A DNA stretch of 64,000 nt from Nymphaea colorata (Eukaryota > Streptophyta > Magnoliopsida > Nymphaeales > Nymphaeaceae), in assembly GCF_008831285.2 (NCBI RefSeq), contig NC_045138.2, positions 31,901,934-31,965,933 on the forward strand, in the 5' to 3' direction. A program made the translations under genes and the position numbers. Of this stretch, positions 1 through 17,300 are shown one piece after another. The notes under the pieces were generated by a model that was not told where the DNA came from, made no database searches, and saw nothing but the letters and a program-made list of their open reading frames with translations. How positions within the stretch are numbered: position 1 is the stretch's first letter; each line of letters opens with the position of its first letter.

Positions 1-1043
1 ACGGTTCTTGCTTATAAGTGCTATCATTTTACTATTTCTTCAACTTTGATTGTTACGGCTTCAGCAGACAACAATACTTAATGATGATCAGTTAAGACTT
101 AAGAGAACTAGGAAATGTAGTAGTGCTTTAATCTTCTTCCTTCCTCACCTTTCCCTGAATTATCTGGTTGTACAATTACTTCTTCAGTTGTTCCAAACTG
201 AAAATTTATTATTACACGGCAGGTTAAGCAGACACTTGTGCTTACATTTGTCTGCTGGCGTCATGATTCATCTGTAAAGTTTGGTTCAATGTGTTGACTG
301 GCATCCGTTCTTGCATAACATGGACCGGTCACTGCATTTTTTATGACATTGAGAGGAGCTGCTATACTAACCAAGACACTGTAGTTTTCAAGTTCTTTTG
401 CTTAAATGGTATGAGCTATAGGTTACTAAAATGAGAAGAACTTTTCACATGAGGATTACTAAGATTTTGCTTTTCACTTGCTGTCATTTTTTTTTTGTCT
501 TTTATGGAAGTCTTATAACGAGATAGCCATCAATTATTCCTGTGGCACTGACACAAGACACTTTGCTGTCTTCAAAGAAAATATTGTTGAATTTTTTTAG
601 GCTCCCTCTTGCTAATTTGACTGCTCCCTACTATGCATTTATCTGCATACTTTATCCTTCTGCGCTCCGTACAATCTTTTCGTACTTTTGCTTATCAAAC
701 CCTGAAATTGACGGAGCAACTCAAGTAAAACAAAGCTTGGGGATTCCAGCAACCTCTTTTGACTATTTGTCAAGGACAGATGGCTGGAGCTTCATTTGCT
801 TGTATGGGGTCCCACATGATGACACGTTCCTTTCTTCCTTCTGCATGGCCCAACCCCCACATCTATGGAAAAAAAAATTTATGTGTCAATCAAAAGTGGA
901 CAAAAAATTTATGGATACAAAGGAGCCGAATAGCTTACCAACAATCGACCTGCTTATAGTTGAACACAATGAGCTTGAGCATTGTCCTAATTTCTGTCTG
1001 ATTGGACTGGATTTTGTGATACTCGAACTTTAGGGTTGCAAAT
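1..1043. other. Non-coding flank, no gene seen
   Basis: No reading frame here resembles a known protein and I see no RNA gene. The longest open stretch (542-1033, +) has no recognisable domain and is low in coding character. It may be intergenic DNA or part of an upstream intron. Confidence 0.5.
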
Positions 1044-4043
1044 TGTCACACCCCGACCCTTTGACACACAAACATTTTTTTTTTTTCTAAACATCAAACA
1101 TCGAGGTGCGACTACCCAACAGTTCAAAAGAGTGAGCCAAACAATTCAAAACAATGGGGCGAACTTTCATTTATATAACAACTTTGTTTCATACAAAATC
1201 ACATTTATGTGTATGACAAAATGCCCCCAAACTGTATGATTGATGTCTAACAAAAACAATACATCAATACAGATAAACCAAGACGCGCCGGCACTACATA
1301 AGAAAACAAAGCCCAAAACCTCCCCAGTAGGACGTGAGTGAAGCCATCTGATCAACCTGCCGCCCCGGGTCTGCCAAAACCTGAAAAAGAAACAACTGAA
1401 GGCTTAGCCTTCGCAGTATGGCAACAAGCCAGAAAAATACCAAATCCTCTTAGATAGGGCTCAAATAAGAGAACAAATATCAAAACCATTTATCATCATG
1501 TCGTGTCAGAGCACGACACGTAAGGGCCACTCAATGGCCACAACAACACAATTTCAATCATATGCACATCAATCACATACATTCAATCATATACATTACA
1601 TTTTCATTAGCTTTAGTGAATTCACAGTTCCTGTGGGTGCAACACAGGCACGTGCACACAATGGGCGGCCTACAACCGAGAGACAACCCTCGTGGTGGCC
1701 CATAACAATATGGATCTATTTCATCCGTTGCAGCGGTAGAGCACTCATCCATGGATGTGTGAATTTCAAGGAGAGATACTCAGCCTTCCCTAGGACACCC
1801 AGGTTGGGAAGGCGGGAGCCCAACGCTCCAAGCACAACACACAACAATACCCTGGGGCCTTGCACCGCCTGCGCTCCGAACAGGTGAGACCAGTGGCGAA
1901 AAAGGGACGTCTCCCAACACATAGCCACATCTCACTGCCTCTCATCTCTTAATTATTCATTATTATCATTCGATTAACACATTTACAAATTGACTGGCTA
2001 GCTCATGAGGTTGGTACACTTTACGAGTGCACCCACACCTCCAATTGCCTCCACACGAGGTCTGCACATAACACTAACAGTCATAGCTAGCCGTCATACA
2101 ATATGGGTACAACTACCCTCCCATTCAATCATTTGCATCATTGCCTGTAGCAATGTGTATGCAACAGAACAAAACATTCACATCATTCATCATATCAATC
2201 ACATCTTCAAAAACTTAGCCAAACCATAGAGAGTAGTCTCGATCTGTGATTGGCTCGTAGCTGTCTTATGCAGTTATCATTCTAGGATGCTTTCTAATGC
2301 ACAATTGGGGTCGAAGAGACACTCGACTCGATACCCCACCTCATCTGTCCTAAACAGATATCAATTATAGCATGCACATGCAAAGACATAACATTTTCAA
2401 AACAATCACTAATAGCCTTTCAAAACCCTTCATATCATATATCAATTCATGTACATGCATACACACATTTAATCTCAAAACAATCAATCAATTCACATCA
2501 CAAATCCTAGAATCCCATGACCCTAGGAACACACATTCACACATTTGCCTAGGCAGGGATTTGCTTGGAATGTCGCCATACTTGTGGCGCGCTCACAAAC
2601 TCTTCAAAATGCCTCGAGCTTCAAATCTGACAGCTCAAGGTCGACGGGACGTGCCCGGTGTACCTGCAAACATAAACAAAAGATCAAATTTCTACTAGTT
2701 AACTACGCAATCCAAACAAATACAAAACAGAATCATTGAGGCACATGTCATCGCCTCAAGAAAGTGTCGACGGGTAGTGTCGACCTACAAGCCCTCCAAT
2801 AGGCCACTTCGCAACTTCTTACCGTTGCCACCCAATGCCAAAACCCAATGCTTCGCTCAATCCATCCTTAACACATTTCTCATTAACTTTCCTTTAGTTG
2901 AGGCGTCTTCCCAACATGCACACCCCCTTCCTACCTACACATACCACCCGCGTCGACCAAGGTGCTCCAAGCGTTCCCAAAGACGGTCCTACGCTTCTCC
3001 ACAACATCATTAACTCTACCATACTTCCCTATTGCATCGAAAATCAACCTATCATGCTTAAAAAAAATCATGATAAACACAAATCATCGCTTCTCCCACA
3101 TAATCCTACACTTTCCCCAAAAAGCAAGGTCGCTTGCATGCATCCCAAACCATCAATTCTACCTTCTAGCATGCTCAAACAATAATTATACATGCTCCAA
3201 AGAAAAATATATAATAAAATGGGTTCAATTACGCCTTGCTTTACCCAAATCAAGAGTCTAGGCTGCTGCAATCCTTTCGGCAGCCACCTCACAAGTCCAA
3301 ATGGTCCCCAAGCAGCTAAAATCCTTCAATGTCGCCACACCAAGGCCTTCTAATCACTGTTATGCGGGGAAGAACACGTCCCCTAAACTGGAATCCAATC
3401 AAACAGTGATAAAATCAGTAAAGAAGAGTGCTCGGTTGGGGAAAAATGGAAAAACAAATAGAAAATGGGGAGAAGAGCTCAAGTAGGGAAAAGGCACTGA
3501 CCAAAGAGATAGACAGAAGAGAGAGTGAGGGAAGGAGGGTTCGGACAGAAAGGGGAAAGACGGCAAAGGGGAGGGAAATCGAGTGGGGCAAAAGAGGGAG
3601 ATGGTGAAGAGGAGACGGACGGGACGAGGAGGGAGCTCTAGCAGAGAGGGAGAGGGAGAAATCATGCGGCAGGGGGTGCTGACGAAGGAGGGAGAGGCTG
3701 CGTGGGAGGGAGGAGAAAAAGCAGACAGAGAAGGCGAGAGAGGAAGCTTACCCACGCTGCCGCCGTCACCACTACCGCCGCTGTCATCGCCGCCGCCGCC
3801 GCTGCCGCGCCGACCTCCGTCTCCTTCTTCTTCTCTGCACTGAGCTCCGGTCGTGGGTAAGGGAGAGACGCAGAGGGGAAACGAGGGGGAAGGGGAGACG
3901 GGCTGCAGCGTCGGGCTCCTTACGCGCATGGAGCTCGGGTCTGGGTCTGGACCCTGACCCGACCCGTTCTGCCAAAAAAACCAAGCGTTACACAAATGGC
4001 TTGGATCCAATTTTAGAGTTTCATACCCAGCTTCAGAGTGACA
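1044..4043 (-). mobile_element. Probable solo LTR, Gypsy type
   Basis: The segment starts TGTCACACCCC and ends AGAGTGACA, so its tips form a 6-base inverted pair TGTCAC/GTGACA with the TG...CA ends of an LTR. Read on the minus strand it ends GGGGTGTGACA, a form common in long plant Gypsy (Tekay/Del-like) LTRs. Inside are long AC-rich stretches and a GA-rich then CCG-rich block (3480-3830), but no gag or pol. About 3 kb without internal genes fits a solo LTR. No target-site duplication is visible (CAAAT left, TTGTC right), so the copy is old, rearranged or mis-bounded. The Ser/Pro-rich minus-strand frame at 3399-4067 is composition bias, not a gene. Confidence 0.45.
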
Positions 4044-4791
4044 TTGTCGGTTGTCAAGTAATGGCAAGATAAAGTATTCACTTATATTTTCACTTATATT
4101 TCGACCATCTAGCCTGCATTATGTTAATGCAATATATGACTGGCAGTTTATCAGTTTTTATGATTACTATTCATCTAAAGCATCTTTATGATGACTGATA
4201 ATGATCAGTCAGGTTTTGCAGTTCCGTTCAATGTTCAAGGAGGCTGCCATAAACTGGTCAGGTTGCTTTCTGCAGCTGGATCCTTCATAAACTGTGGAAC
4301 TGTTGTTTTTGGTATTTGTTATTTTGGTCATATTTGAGGATCAACATGCACGTAAGTTACAACTGATGTTCGGTCAAGCCTCATATGACATAGTCAAAGA
4401 GATTTTCTTTTCTCAATTTGCTAAGAAAGAATCTTGCTTGATCTGCTCTTTAGTTAGAATGAAATGAACAACACTATATTTTTGTTTAAGAAATTTTATC
4501 AACATGTGAAGTTCTTCATTTGTTGGTGAAAAGAGATTGTCCACCCCAAAACCCAAACTGGATGAAAATTTTGAGGATAAAAATGAGTATGAACCCTAAC
4601 AGGGAAAAATTCCTCCCTCTGGAAAATTTCCCCTTCCGATGTGCCTAACAAAACTCCCTTGTCTGTCTTTTTCTAAATTGTTTTTTACCTTTGCTGCCAA
4701 ACACTACTTGAAGACTTACTAATTTTATTGGCTTTTGCAGCAAGGAAAGGAGTAAACTGGTCGTAGTTGTAAAGGGATTTGCATTTCAAGC
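4044..4791 (+). promoter_or_regulatory. 5' leader region of the ATCase gene
   Basis: The region just before the ATCase start has splice-like signals. A TTTTGCAG acceptor precedes 4741, so 4741-4791 is probably the end of a split 5' UTR. A second acceptor (TTTTGCAG before 4220) and a GGTCAG|GTTGC donor near 4258 could bound another untranslated exon. No convincing TATA box could be assigned, so the transcription start is unknown. Confidence 0.35.
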
Positions 4792-9421
<4,630 letters not shown>

Positions 9422-9586
9422 ATGATGTGGTTCTCACATGCACACATCAAAATACATCTTCGTTGGGATGTTAGGACAAAGATTTTTCTCGAGGCATGAT
9501 ATGTAGTTATGCTATGAGCACGTGGTTGTCTTGGAACCTCGAGAGGATGCTGAATGATCATGGACTGCCTTTGCTTTTCATGAGTA

Positions 9587-9592
9587 AATAAA
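9587..9592 (+). terminator. Candidate poly(A) signal for ATCase
   Basis: AATAAA lies 166 bases after the ATCase stop codon, a plausible 3' UTR length. It is the first canonical hexamer in that region. Plant signals are loose, so this is a candidate only. Confidence 0.4.
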
Positions 9593-11354
9593 ACACATAA
9601 TCCTAATGGTTTGTCCATGTAGTCTCATGCTTATGGGTAGGGATATCTCTCATTTTGATCCGCAGATGGGTGCCTCCGCTAGGAGGCTGCTCAACAGAGT
9701 TTTACCACACTAATGTGGCTGCTGTATGAACATCATGCAAAGAAAAGAGAAACCAAGTCATTTCTCCTGGTTGTAGTCTGATCCAGTAGTGAATAAAGGA
9801 AAAAGATTGACCTTGTTGGACACTTGTTGGATGGAGTCTTGAAAAATGAGTATCCTTTTTGGAGGCTTTCCACAAGAAACTTTTGTTATGGCCATGTAAT
9901 AGCACTTGGCCTGAAGTAACCATGTGGATTTTTCATTGCATTAGCACCTTTTGTGCCCACTGGCTTAGTATGTATCAGTAAACTACAAAAATGACAAAGT
10001 ATGTTTCTCATCTTTTGAATTGATGTACACCAGTATTTGTTTCTTATCTTTTGAATGGATATACCTTTTATATTTGATATTTAGGTATCTTAACTGAGAA
10101 ATTTTAGTTGCCTTGTATATTTGTCAAGTTTGTAGATGCCCGGGATAAGTAAAAGCTAGAATCTTATGATAGCAACACTAGCAACTTTCGTTGAATGGTT
10201 AAGGCAAAGCCTTTTTGCCGATTTGCACATGGCAAGTCTGCATTTGTAATCCTGCCCTTTATCAACTTGGACGTTTTAGTTCATCCTTACGGTAATGAAT
10301 ATGCTTTCCCTGGGGATTTATATTCATGATGCACTGGAACTTGCACCGAAGGTGCTTAGAAAAAAATAAAACAAGGTTAGGGCATCGGTGCGTTACCATA
10401 AGAAAGATAAAAACCCGGCCATAGAAGAACTCTGCGGGATGGATTCAATACTCTTAACAATGTACTGAACTACTTCTTTGTCTTCATGCGAAAACAATGT
10501 CCCAGGAACCTTCCATTGAATCTGAATGATCAATTATTATGGCTTGTTAACAGAAAAAGCGTTAATAAAAGCTTTGCATAATCTAAACCACTGGACTTTC
10601 ACCCTTGAAAAAGGTTTCATGGATAATACAAGTTTTTTCCCTGACAAGCGTGAACAAATTTAATCAACGGACTGTGATCACTAAACTATAGTAAGATCAT
10701 GGACTTGTTTAGATTATCGAAGTAAAAGATGTAGTTTGAATGGAATGAACAACGGACGTTCTCTTATTCCATGACATCCTCAGTGTTAGAGACCCGAGAT
10801 ACAAGGGCCTATCCTCAGTGTTAAAAGACTCGAGACACCAAGGGCCTGCCCAATATGGTGCTTCCAATTGGGCTAAACTGAATTCGATTTTCTTCATATT
10901 TGTCATATTGCGTGACGATTCATGCTGAATACCGATAATAACTCAAATGAATTTGGAATTGGGTGGCCCTCGAAATTTAGATTAATTTTAATAAGAGACG
11001 CATTACGCTAATTCATAATATTAATTTAAACCTCAGTTGCACCATGAAGCTAAGTTATGATATTGATAGTTACAACGAGAACCGTGACATTATACTGACA
11101 AAGTCGCAAATATTAGGCCCTTGCGCCTACAAAAATATTGCCATTTTTTATACATGGTGTTTGACACAAATACGTAGTCTTTTTGTTTCAAGGGAGGTAA
11201 TGGTCAAGTTGAGAAAGGGAGAGGGTAAAAAAAAGGCGTATGAAGAGATCTTCCTTCCCCGCATACGCTTCAAAGTATGCATTTTTTCCTATGATTTTAA
11301 AACCATCTATACATTTTTTATACACCTTTCTCAGGTCAAAAATTTCCCTGTTTT
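9593..11354. other. Intergenic region between ATCase and MSH7
   Basis: The two genes converge here, so the region holds both 3' ends and no promoter is needed. No coding frame is recognisable. A short imperfect direct repeat occurs at about 10779-10851: two units sharing TCCTCAGTGTTA and AAGGGCCT, the first containing GACCCGAGA and the second GACTCGAGA. The 3' UTR of MSH7 should run down from 11354. Confidence 0.5.
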
Positions 11355-14300
11355 TCATTTGTAGCAACTCTTCATCTCGTGCCACAGGCACAGCAACGCG
11401 TCGATATCATCATCAGAAACGTTTCTAATTTTCGAGATCCCTAACAAGCTTTTCAGCCAATCCTCATGGAGAGTTGAAAATTTTGACCTTCCTTCACTCG
11501 ACTCAAAGCTCTTGCTTACCCATGACTTCATAACTTGACTAGCACCGCGTGCTGCTTCGATCACCGGCATTGGGACCCCAGCCATGTGTGCGACCTCCAT
11601 GCCATAACTCTCTGGACATGCTCCTGATGCTAGCTTGTATAGAAAAACAAGCTCCTTACTGCCAGTATCAGAAGACGAACCAGGTAAGGCTGCAGCTTTC
11701 GTCTTGAACATGCAGGCCATATGCTGCAAGGAGACGCATGGATGGGAAGCAAACTCTTTTGTGAGAGGGTGATAATGTGTGGCGAACAGCAATCTGCAGC
11801 GCACTTTCTCGACCATATGCCTGAGAACCTGGAACAAGAAAGGAACAGGATTGCAATCAAGCATAGAGGAATGAAAGTGCAAAAGGAAATTCACTGGATA
11901 TACAGGGAACACGTCCATGATCTCTCACGCTTCAGCCAAGCCAAAGTAATGAACTGAAAATAATAACCAAAATTTAGGAGGTTTCATTGCAAGGACCTGC
12001 TAAAGCGATAGTGGCTAAGTTCATCTGAGCTTAATTTAAAGTCAGAATAACTGGGCAGGCAAGGGTAGGCTTTTAACTTTTGTTCGGAAAGTAAAAGCTC
12101 CTGAGCAGCATGATGAAACTTTGAAATATAAGACAACCAAAAGAATAAGCAATGTTGGATCAGCAAAATGAGTTAAGAGTTAGGACTGCACACAGCACTC
12201 ATTGTTCAGTCTGTCATAAAGCAACTAAACGTCAACCGGAGAACTGGGCAGAAGCTATGCCACAGCAAACCACTATAACAGTCCAGCTTGATTGTTGGTG
12301 GAAGTGGTGCAAGGTGAACTCGACTCTTTTACAAAGGAGTAAAATATGTAACCCTTTTACAAAGAAATAAAGTATATTCAAAGGCAAAATAAGCTCTTTG
12401 GTAAAGGTTTTGCATAGGCTTCTGTAGGATCATTTCACCTTTAGCCAAAATTAATCCGATAACGAAGTGTAGAGGCATATATGAGTAAATGTTTTGCGAA
12501 ATGGAGAGCTTTTGGCTACAAGCAAAGAATAGTTCAAAATTGTCATATGTCAAAAAAAAGCCTAACACATCATAAAAATGTGGAGTGACGAATAACATAC
12601 AGGACAAGGATTCGGGACTTACGGCATAAGCAATAGCATAGCCATCAAATGTAGAAGTTCCACGTCCTAGTTCATCAAGAATGACAAGGGAATTCTGAGT
12701 AGCATACTTCAAAATTGATGCAGTCTCTGCACATTCAATAAAAAAGGTGCCTGCAAAAACAGATGCATCTTTTCATCTCATAAACTTAAGATAGGCACGT
12801 GGATTATGAGAAAATATGGAATCCGAGTGGCGTCTGACTTGGAATGGATATGCAATACTTATTGTTCACCCTAACCTGGTATCATATGAACTTCTGACAA
12901 TGCCTACAAGAAGACAATAACGAGGAGAGGGTGTGTTGCAATCTCATGTATGCTATCTTCAATATATGTTAACGAATATATGCTGTACAAAAGTGCCCCT
13001 GTGACCACATATAGAATACCCACTTTAACATGGACAAGAAAAGCACCTACTTGGGTTTCAACACTGAAGGTGGAGCTTGTTCTTAATTCCATCCCACTTC
13101 TTGTGTGTGTTCAAGAAAAAGGTGAAGCAAGACAAAATTTTAACTAGGTATGACATGCAAACAATGCAGCAAAGATGTACTGGATAAGGTATAGTCTCCC
13201 TCTATGTTAACTTCTAGCATCAAGATACTGCCCATTTGTCTAAGTATGTTTTCTAATCAAAAGAATATGAATCAACGAAGCATTTTGCTGCATGTAATGA
13301 AACCAACTGAGATAAGTGCGCATTTCGATGGCACGAGAAGATACTAACTCTCGCCAGAGATTATACGATCAGTTGCACCAAGGCGTGTGAAGATAACATC
13401 AACAGGTGATAAGACACATGTTTCACAAGGGACATAGCACCCAAGCTGCAAGGAAGGGAAAGAGGAAATTTAATCAGTGGTTGAAGCTTCATCAAAACTC
13501 AAAGAGCAGTCTTCTTCAGGTCAGTGTATAATCCTCAATGCACACCTGTGAAAGTAAAATGGCTAGACAAGTAGCACGTAGTAGGGTAGACTTGCCACCC
13601 ATGTTTGGTCCAGTCAATAAAAGGCCACAAGGATGGTGCTCTACTGCATCCTGACCAAGAAGTATGTCGTTTGGGACAACACTGTCACCATTCTCCAGAG
13701 TAGCATAAGGATGCCATAGATGTTTTAACCTAAGTATAGGGCCAGCATTTCCATTTTTCAAGATTGGAGAACTATCTACTGAGACAAATAGTGGTCTGCA
13801 GATGGAACCACTTGATGAAATTGCTGTAACTGCAAAGGATCGCAAAACATCAATGCAACTTAGGGCATGAATCACTTTAGACCATTGATTCATCTTTTCA
13901 GTGAACAGCTCCACAAGCACAGCCAATGTTTCAGCATCTCCGACATTCACATTATGGTCCTGGATGTGAGACAAATTAGAGATGTGATCATTACTGAGCA
14001 ACCAACAGAAGTTAAGAACAAAAAGGGAATATAAGAGTGCCTAAGAACTAAGCATTGCTCCATCTCTCCTTTCAGTATTATTGATATCATGCAGACACAG
14101 CAGGTCACTACAAGTATAACCTAAACAAAGTCACGGCAAAAGGATCAACGCCGAAGAACACAAAAGAAGAAGATAAAATGAGAACCGCTCCAGAAGAAGC
14201 ATCTAGTATAGCAAATGCCATGACATATCTCCAAACCTGATAATGTGGAAAGTCGTCATCAAAGGCTGTTTCTATTTGCTGGAGATGAACAGCAAGGTCC

Positions 14301-17300
14301 TCAAATCCAGTCTTCACCAAAAGGTCCAGATATGTTAGTATAGACAAGCTTCCATGATCATTCCGTACAAGTATTAACATGTCTAGACCTGTCCTTAGTC
14401 CTTTAACAAGAGATCCAAATACTTTCACCTGAAAGGCATAAATGCTTCAGCAGCAGAGTCCACACACCAAGATACACTAGCATTATGTCTCATGAAAAAG
14501 TGATAAATTCCGACTTCACGGTAAAGTGGAAAATTGCCATGTGATAGGAAAATAGAAAAGATTTTCATCCATACAGAATGAACATATAGCATTTCTATCT
14601 GGCCATCTGCTATGCCTTTACAGTGACAAGACCAATCGACCTAACATTCAACTGCATAATGCATATTTTGCACCTAATAAATTGCAACTAAGGAAATTGA
14701 CCGATAAAAATAGCCACCATTTCTCTTCACCACCTCACTTGCTTAATTATCACCAGTACCACCATCACTAACAATAACTCTGCCTCTCCAAGACCAAATC
14801 ATGAGACTAGGAAGCAGAAGCAAGAGGCAGAATATGAAGTGGACATGGGAACAAGATATGGAAAAAAAAAGAAGTCACAAAGTGACAAGCATGATACTAC
14901 TTAGAAGCATGTGACAATTACCATTTCTAGGGTTTTTTGTTAGTTTTCACGTGTGAATAGTTTAAAGCAAGCTTCATGCTCCTCGTCTGAAACTTTCTAT
15001 ATAAAGAATCAGATGCGTTGCTCCCTTTGATAACAACTAGATCATTTTTTTTATTTATTTTCAAGGATGTTAGTACAATCACATTGTTATTGATTTATGT
15101 GAATGTGTCATTGTCAAAAGCAACTTGGATGCTCACATGCATTAAAAGGACTAATTGGGAAAATGTTTTAAAATGAGAAATATTGGGAGATTAAGATACT
15201 TTCTTGGAGTTGAAGTGGACAGGAAATGTCGCAAACTAATTTTGACTCTGCACACATACAGGTTGGATCTTTTGAGCAGAGCAGGGATGAATGATTCTAA
15301 CTCCCTAGCTGCCAAGCTTAGCTCCCAAGATGAGAATGTATTTGATGATGCCATAAGATATCGAAGTAAAGTTAGGTATGGCCTTTGTTATCCTGTAAAC
15401 CAAGTTGGATAGTTTAAGCATGGGCTATGAACTAGGCATATGCAAAAAAGGATGATATGATATTTAAAAGATGCATTTAAGATGGGATCTTGTATAAACC
15501 ATGTGCGATAGTAAAGAGAGGACATAAAGATGCAGTTTGGGTAGATGATCCTCACGAGCATAGACATAAAGATGCAGTTTGGGTACACAATCCTCACGAG
15601 CATATGTCATTCTCAAGATATTCCTTTCTTTTTTTTTTTGGAAAAAACTTGGTGTGTTGAAGAACCAAGTAAAAGACTGTTGCTAGGTAGCACTGAAGTA
15701 GAATACCAATCCATGGCTGTGGTAATAGCTGAAATCAAATGGTTTAGGTATTTGTTAGCGAATCTTGGTGAGAATATTTTGGCATCACCTTGTGTGATAA
15801 ACTGATAATAAGAGTGAAATATAAATATCATTAATCGCATTTACCATAGCCTTTGCACTATCATCATTGAGTTATTGCTATGTTGTGCATACAAACAAAA
15901 ATATCACACATAATATCATTTCTCACTCTCATGTTTATGGACTGAAAGTGAATTTGTGATGCTTCTGCTTCCTATGTTGTTTGATCGTTCCTGGCCATGC
16001 TTTGCTCCTTAAAATCTAGATTTGCCACTTCAACTAATGAGAATGAGCAGGTAGAGGTGCAAAATCCAAACTAGGCAACATATCCATTTGGCACTTGAGT
16101 ACCTGACCGAGTCAGGTCAGGCTCAACAGCTACAGAACCCAGCCCAATCTCCACCCCTTCATGGAGGCCAGGATTCATTAACCACATTTATGAACACCAT
16201 CTATCATATTGTCACATTATCACATTATCTGACAACACTATGTTGTGCACAGTGGCAGCTGACAGACCCTGCTCTGATTGCTGACTCGCTGATTGAAGTT
16301 GTGAGTTGTTGCAGAACCCACACCTGCACCAGCACACAGTGCAGGTACGACATGGGTCAGGCAACCTCTAGGCTCTAACAAATCTGCTTGACAGGTTTCA
16401 CATATTAAGTGCAAGAGAAATGAAGGTGAAACAAGCAAAGCTTCCTAGTTAGAGATGATAAGTCAATATCAAATGGAAAACTTCTATTTGATTTATCACC
16501 ATGAATAGGAAGTATCACTCACGTTATGGGAGATACCGAAGAACAATGAAGAAACAAGAAGCATAACTTACTCTTTGCTTCAAAATTTTTTCCCCAATAA
16601 AAGGAAAAGATAGCATGGAAGATGACCCACTGTTGGCCTTGACATGTCCCAAAAGCCGCTCAAGATCAGAAAGCTTACATAAATGCTGTTCAATCAATAA
16701 CATAATTTCTGAATGATTCATCATCTCCTCTACCACATTAAGCCTCTTATTAATTTCTTCAATATTCTGTAAAGGGTGACAAATCCAATTCCTCAGAAGT
16801 CGTTTGCCAAATGGGGTAATGCAGTGATCAAGATAGCTGTACAGTGTCCCTGAAAAGAAGGCAAGTGATGTAAGCCCCAAATCATCACAAACTAATAGAA
16901 GAGAGAAAGAAAAACCTTGCCAAGCTCTATCTCTCTGTCTCCATATATACACACTCACCCAACACCTATATTTCAAGAGGAGAAATAAAACTGGCATGCA
17001 TAGAAGTTTCAGCAAAAGATAATGAAACAGAACGTAGTGGTTTCATAAGCATAAAGTTCTGCTAGCATCACTACTCTCATGTCACTTAACTCCTTTCAGT
17101 TACAAATACAAATTTTTGCAAATAATTTTGCTTTGGTTCTGACGGGGATATAAGTATAGCTCATATTTTGCATGTTGTTGATTTTGAACAAAAAGGAAAA
17201 AATCATCTAAATGTAATCAGTTTCCCAAAGCATGTGAAGTTAAAATCGAGAATATTGGAGTTCATAAATGGGAAGTCTGATAAGAGTAAGAACAACATCT

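Noticed and set aside
1039-4048. TTGTC at both ends as a target-site duplication of the LTR-like segment
   Set aside because: Using TTGTC as the duplication would make the element begin ACAC instead of TG, so the match more likely reflects the terminal TGTC itself.
3399-4067. Minus-strand 222-codon Ser/Pro/Gly-rich frame
   Set aside because: The composition comes from GA-rich and CCG-rich DNA inside the LTR-like segment; there is no domain or gene-like start.
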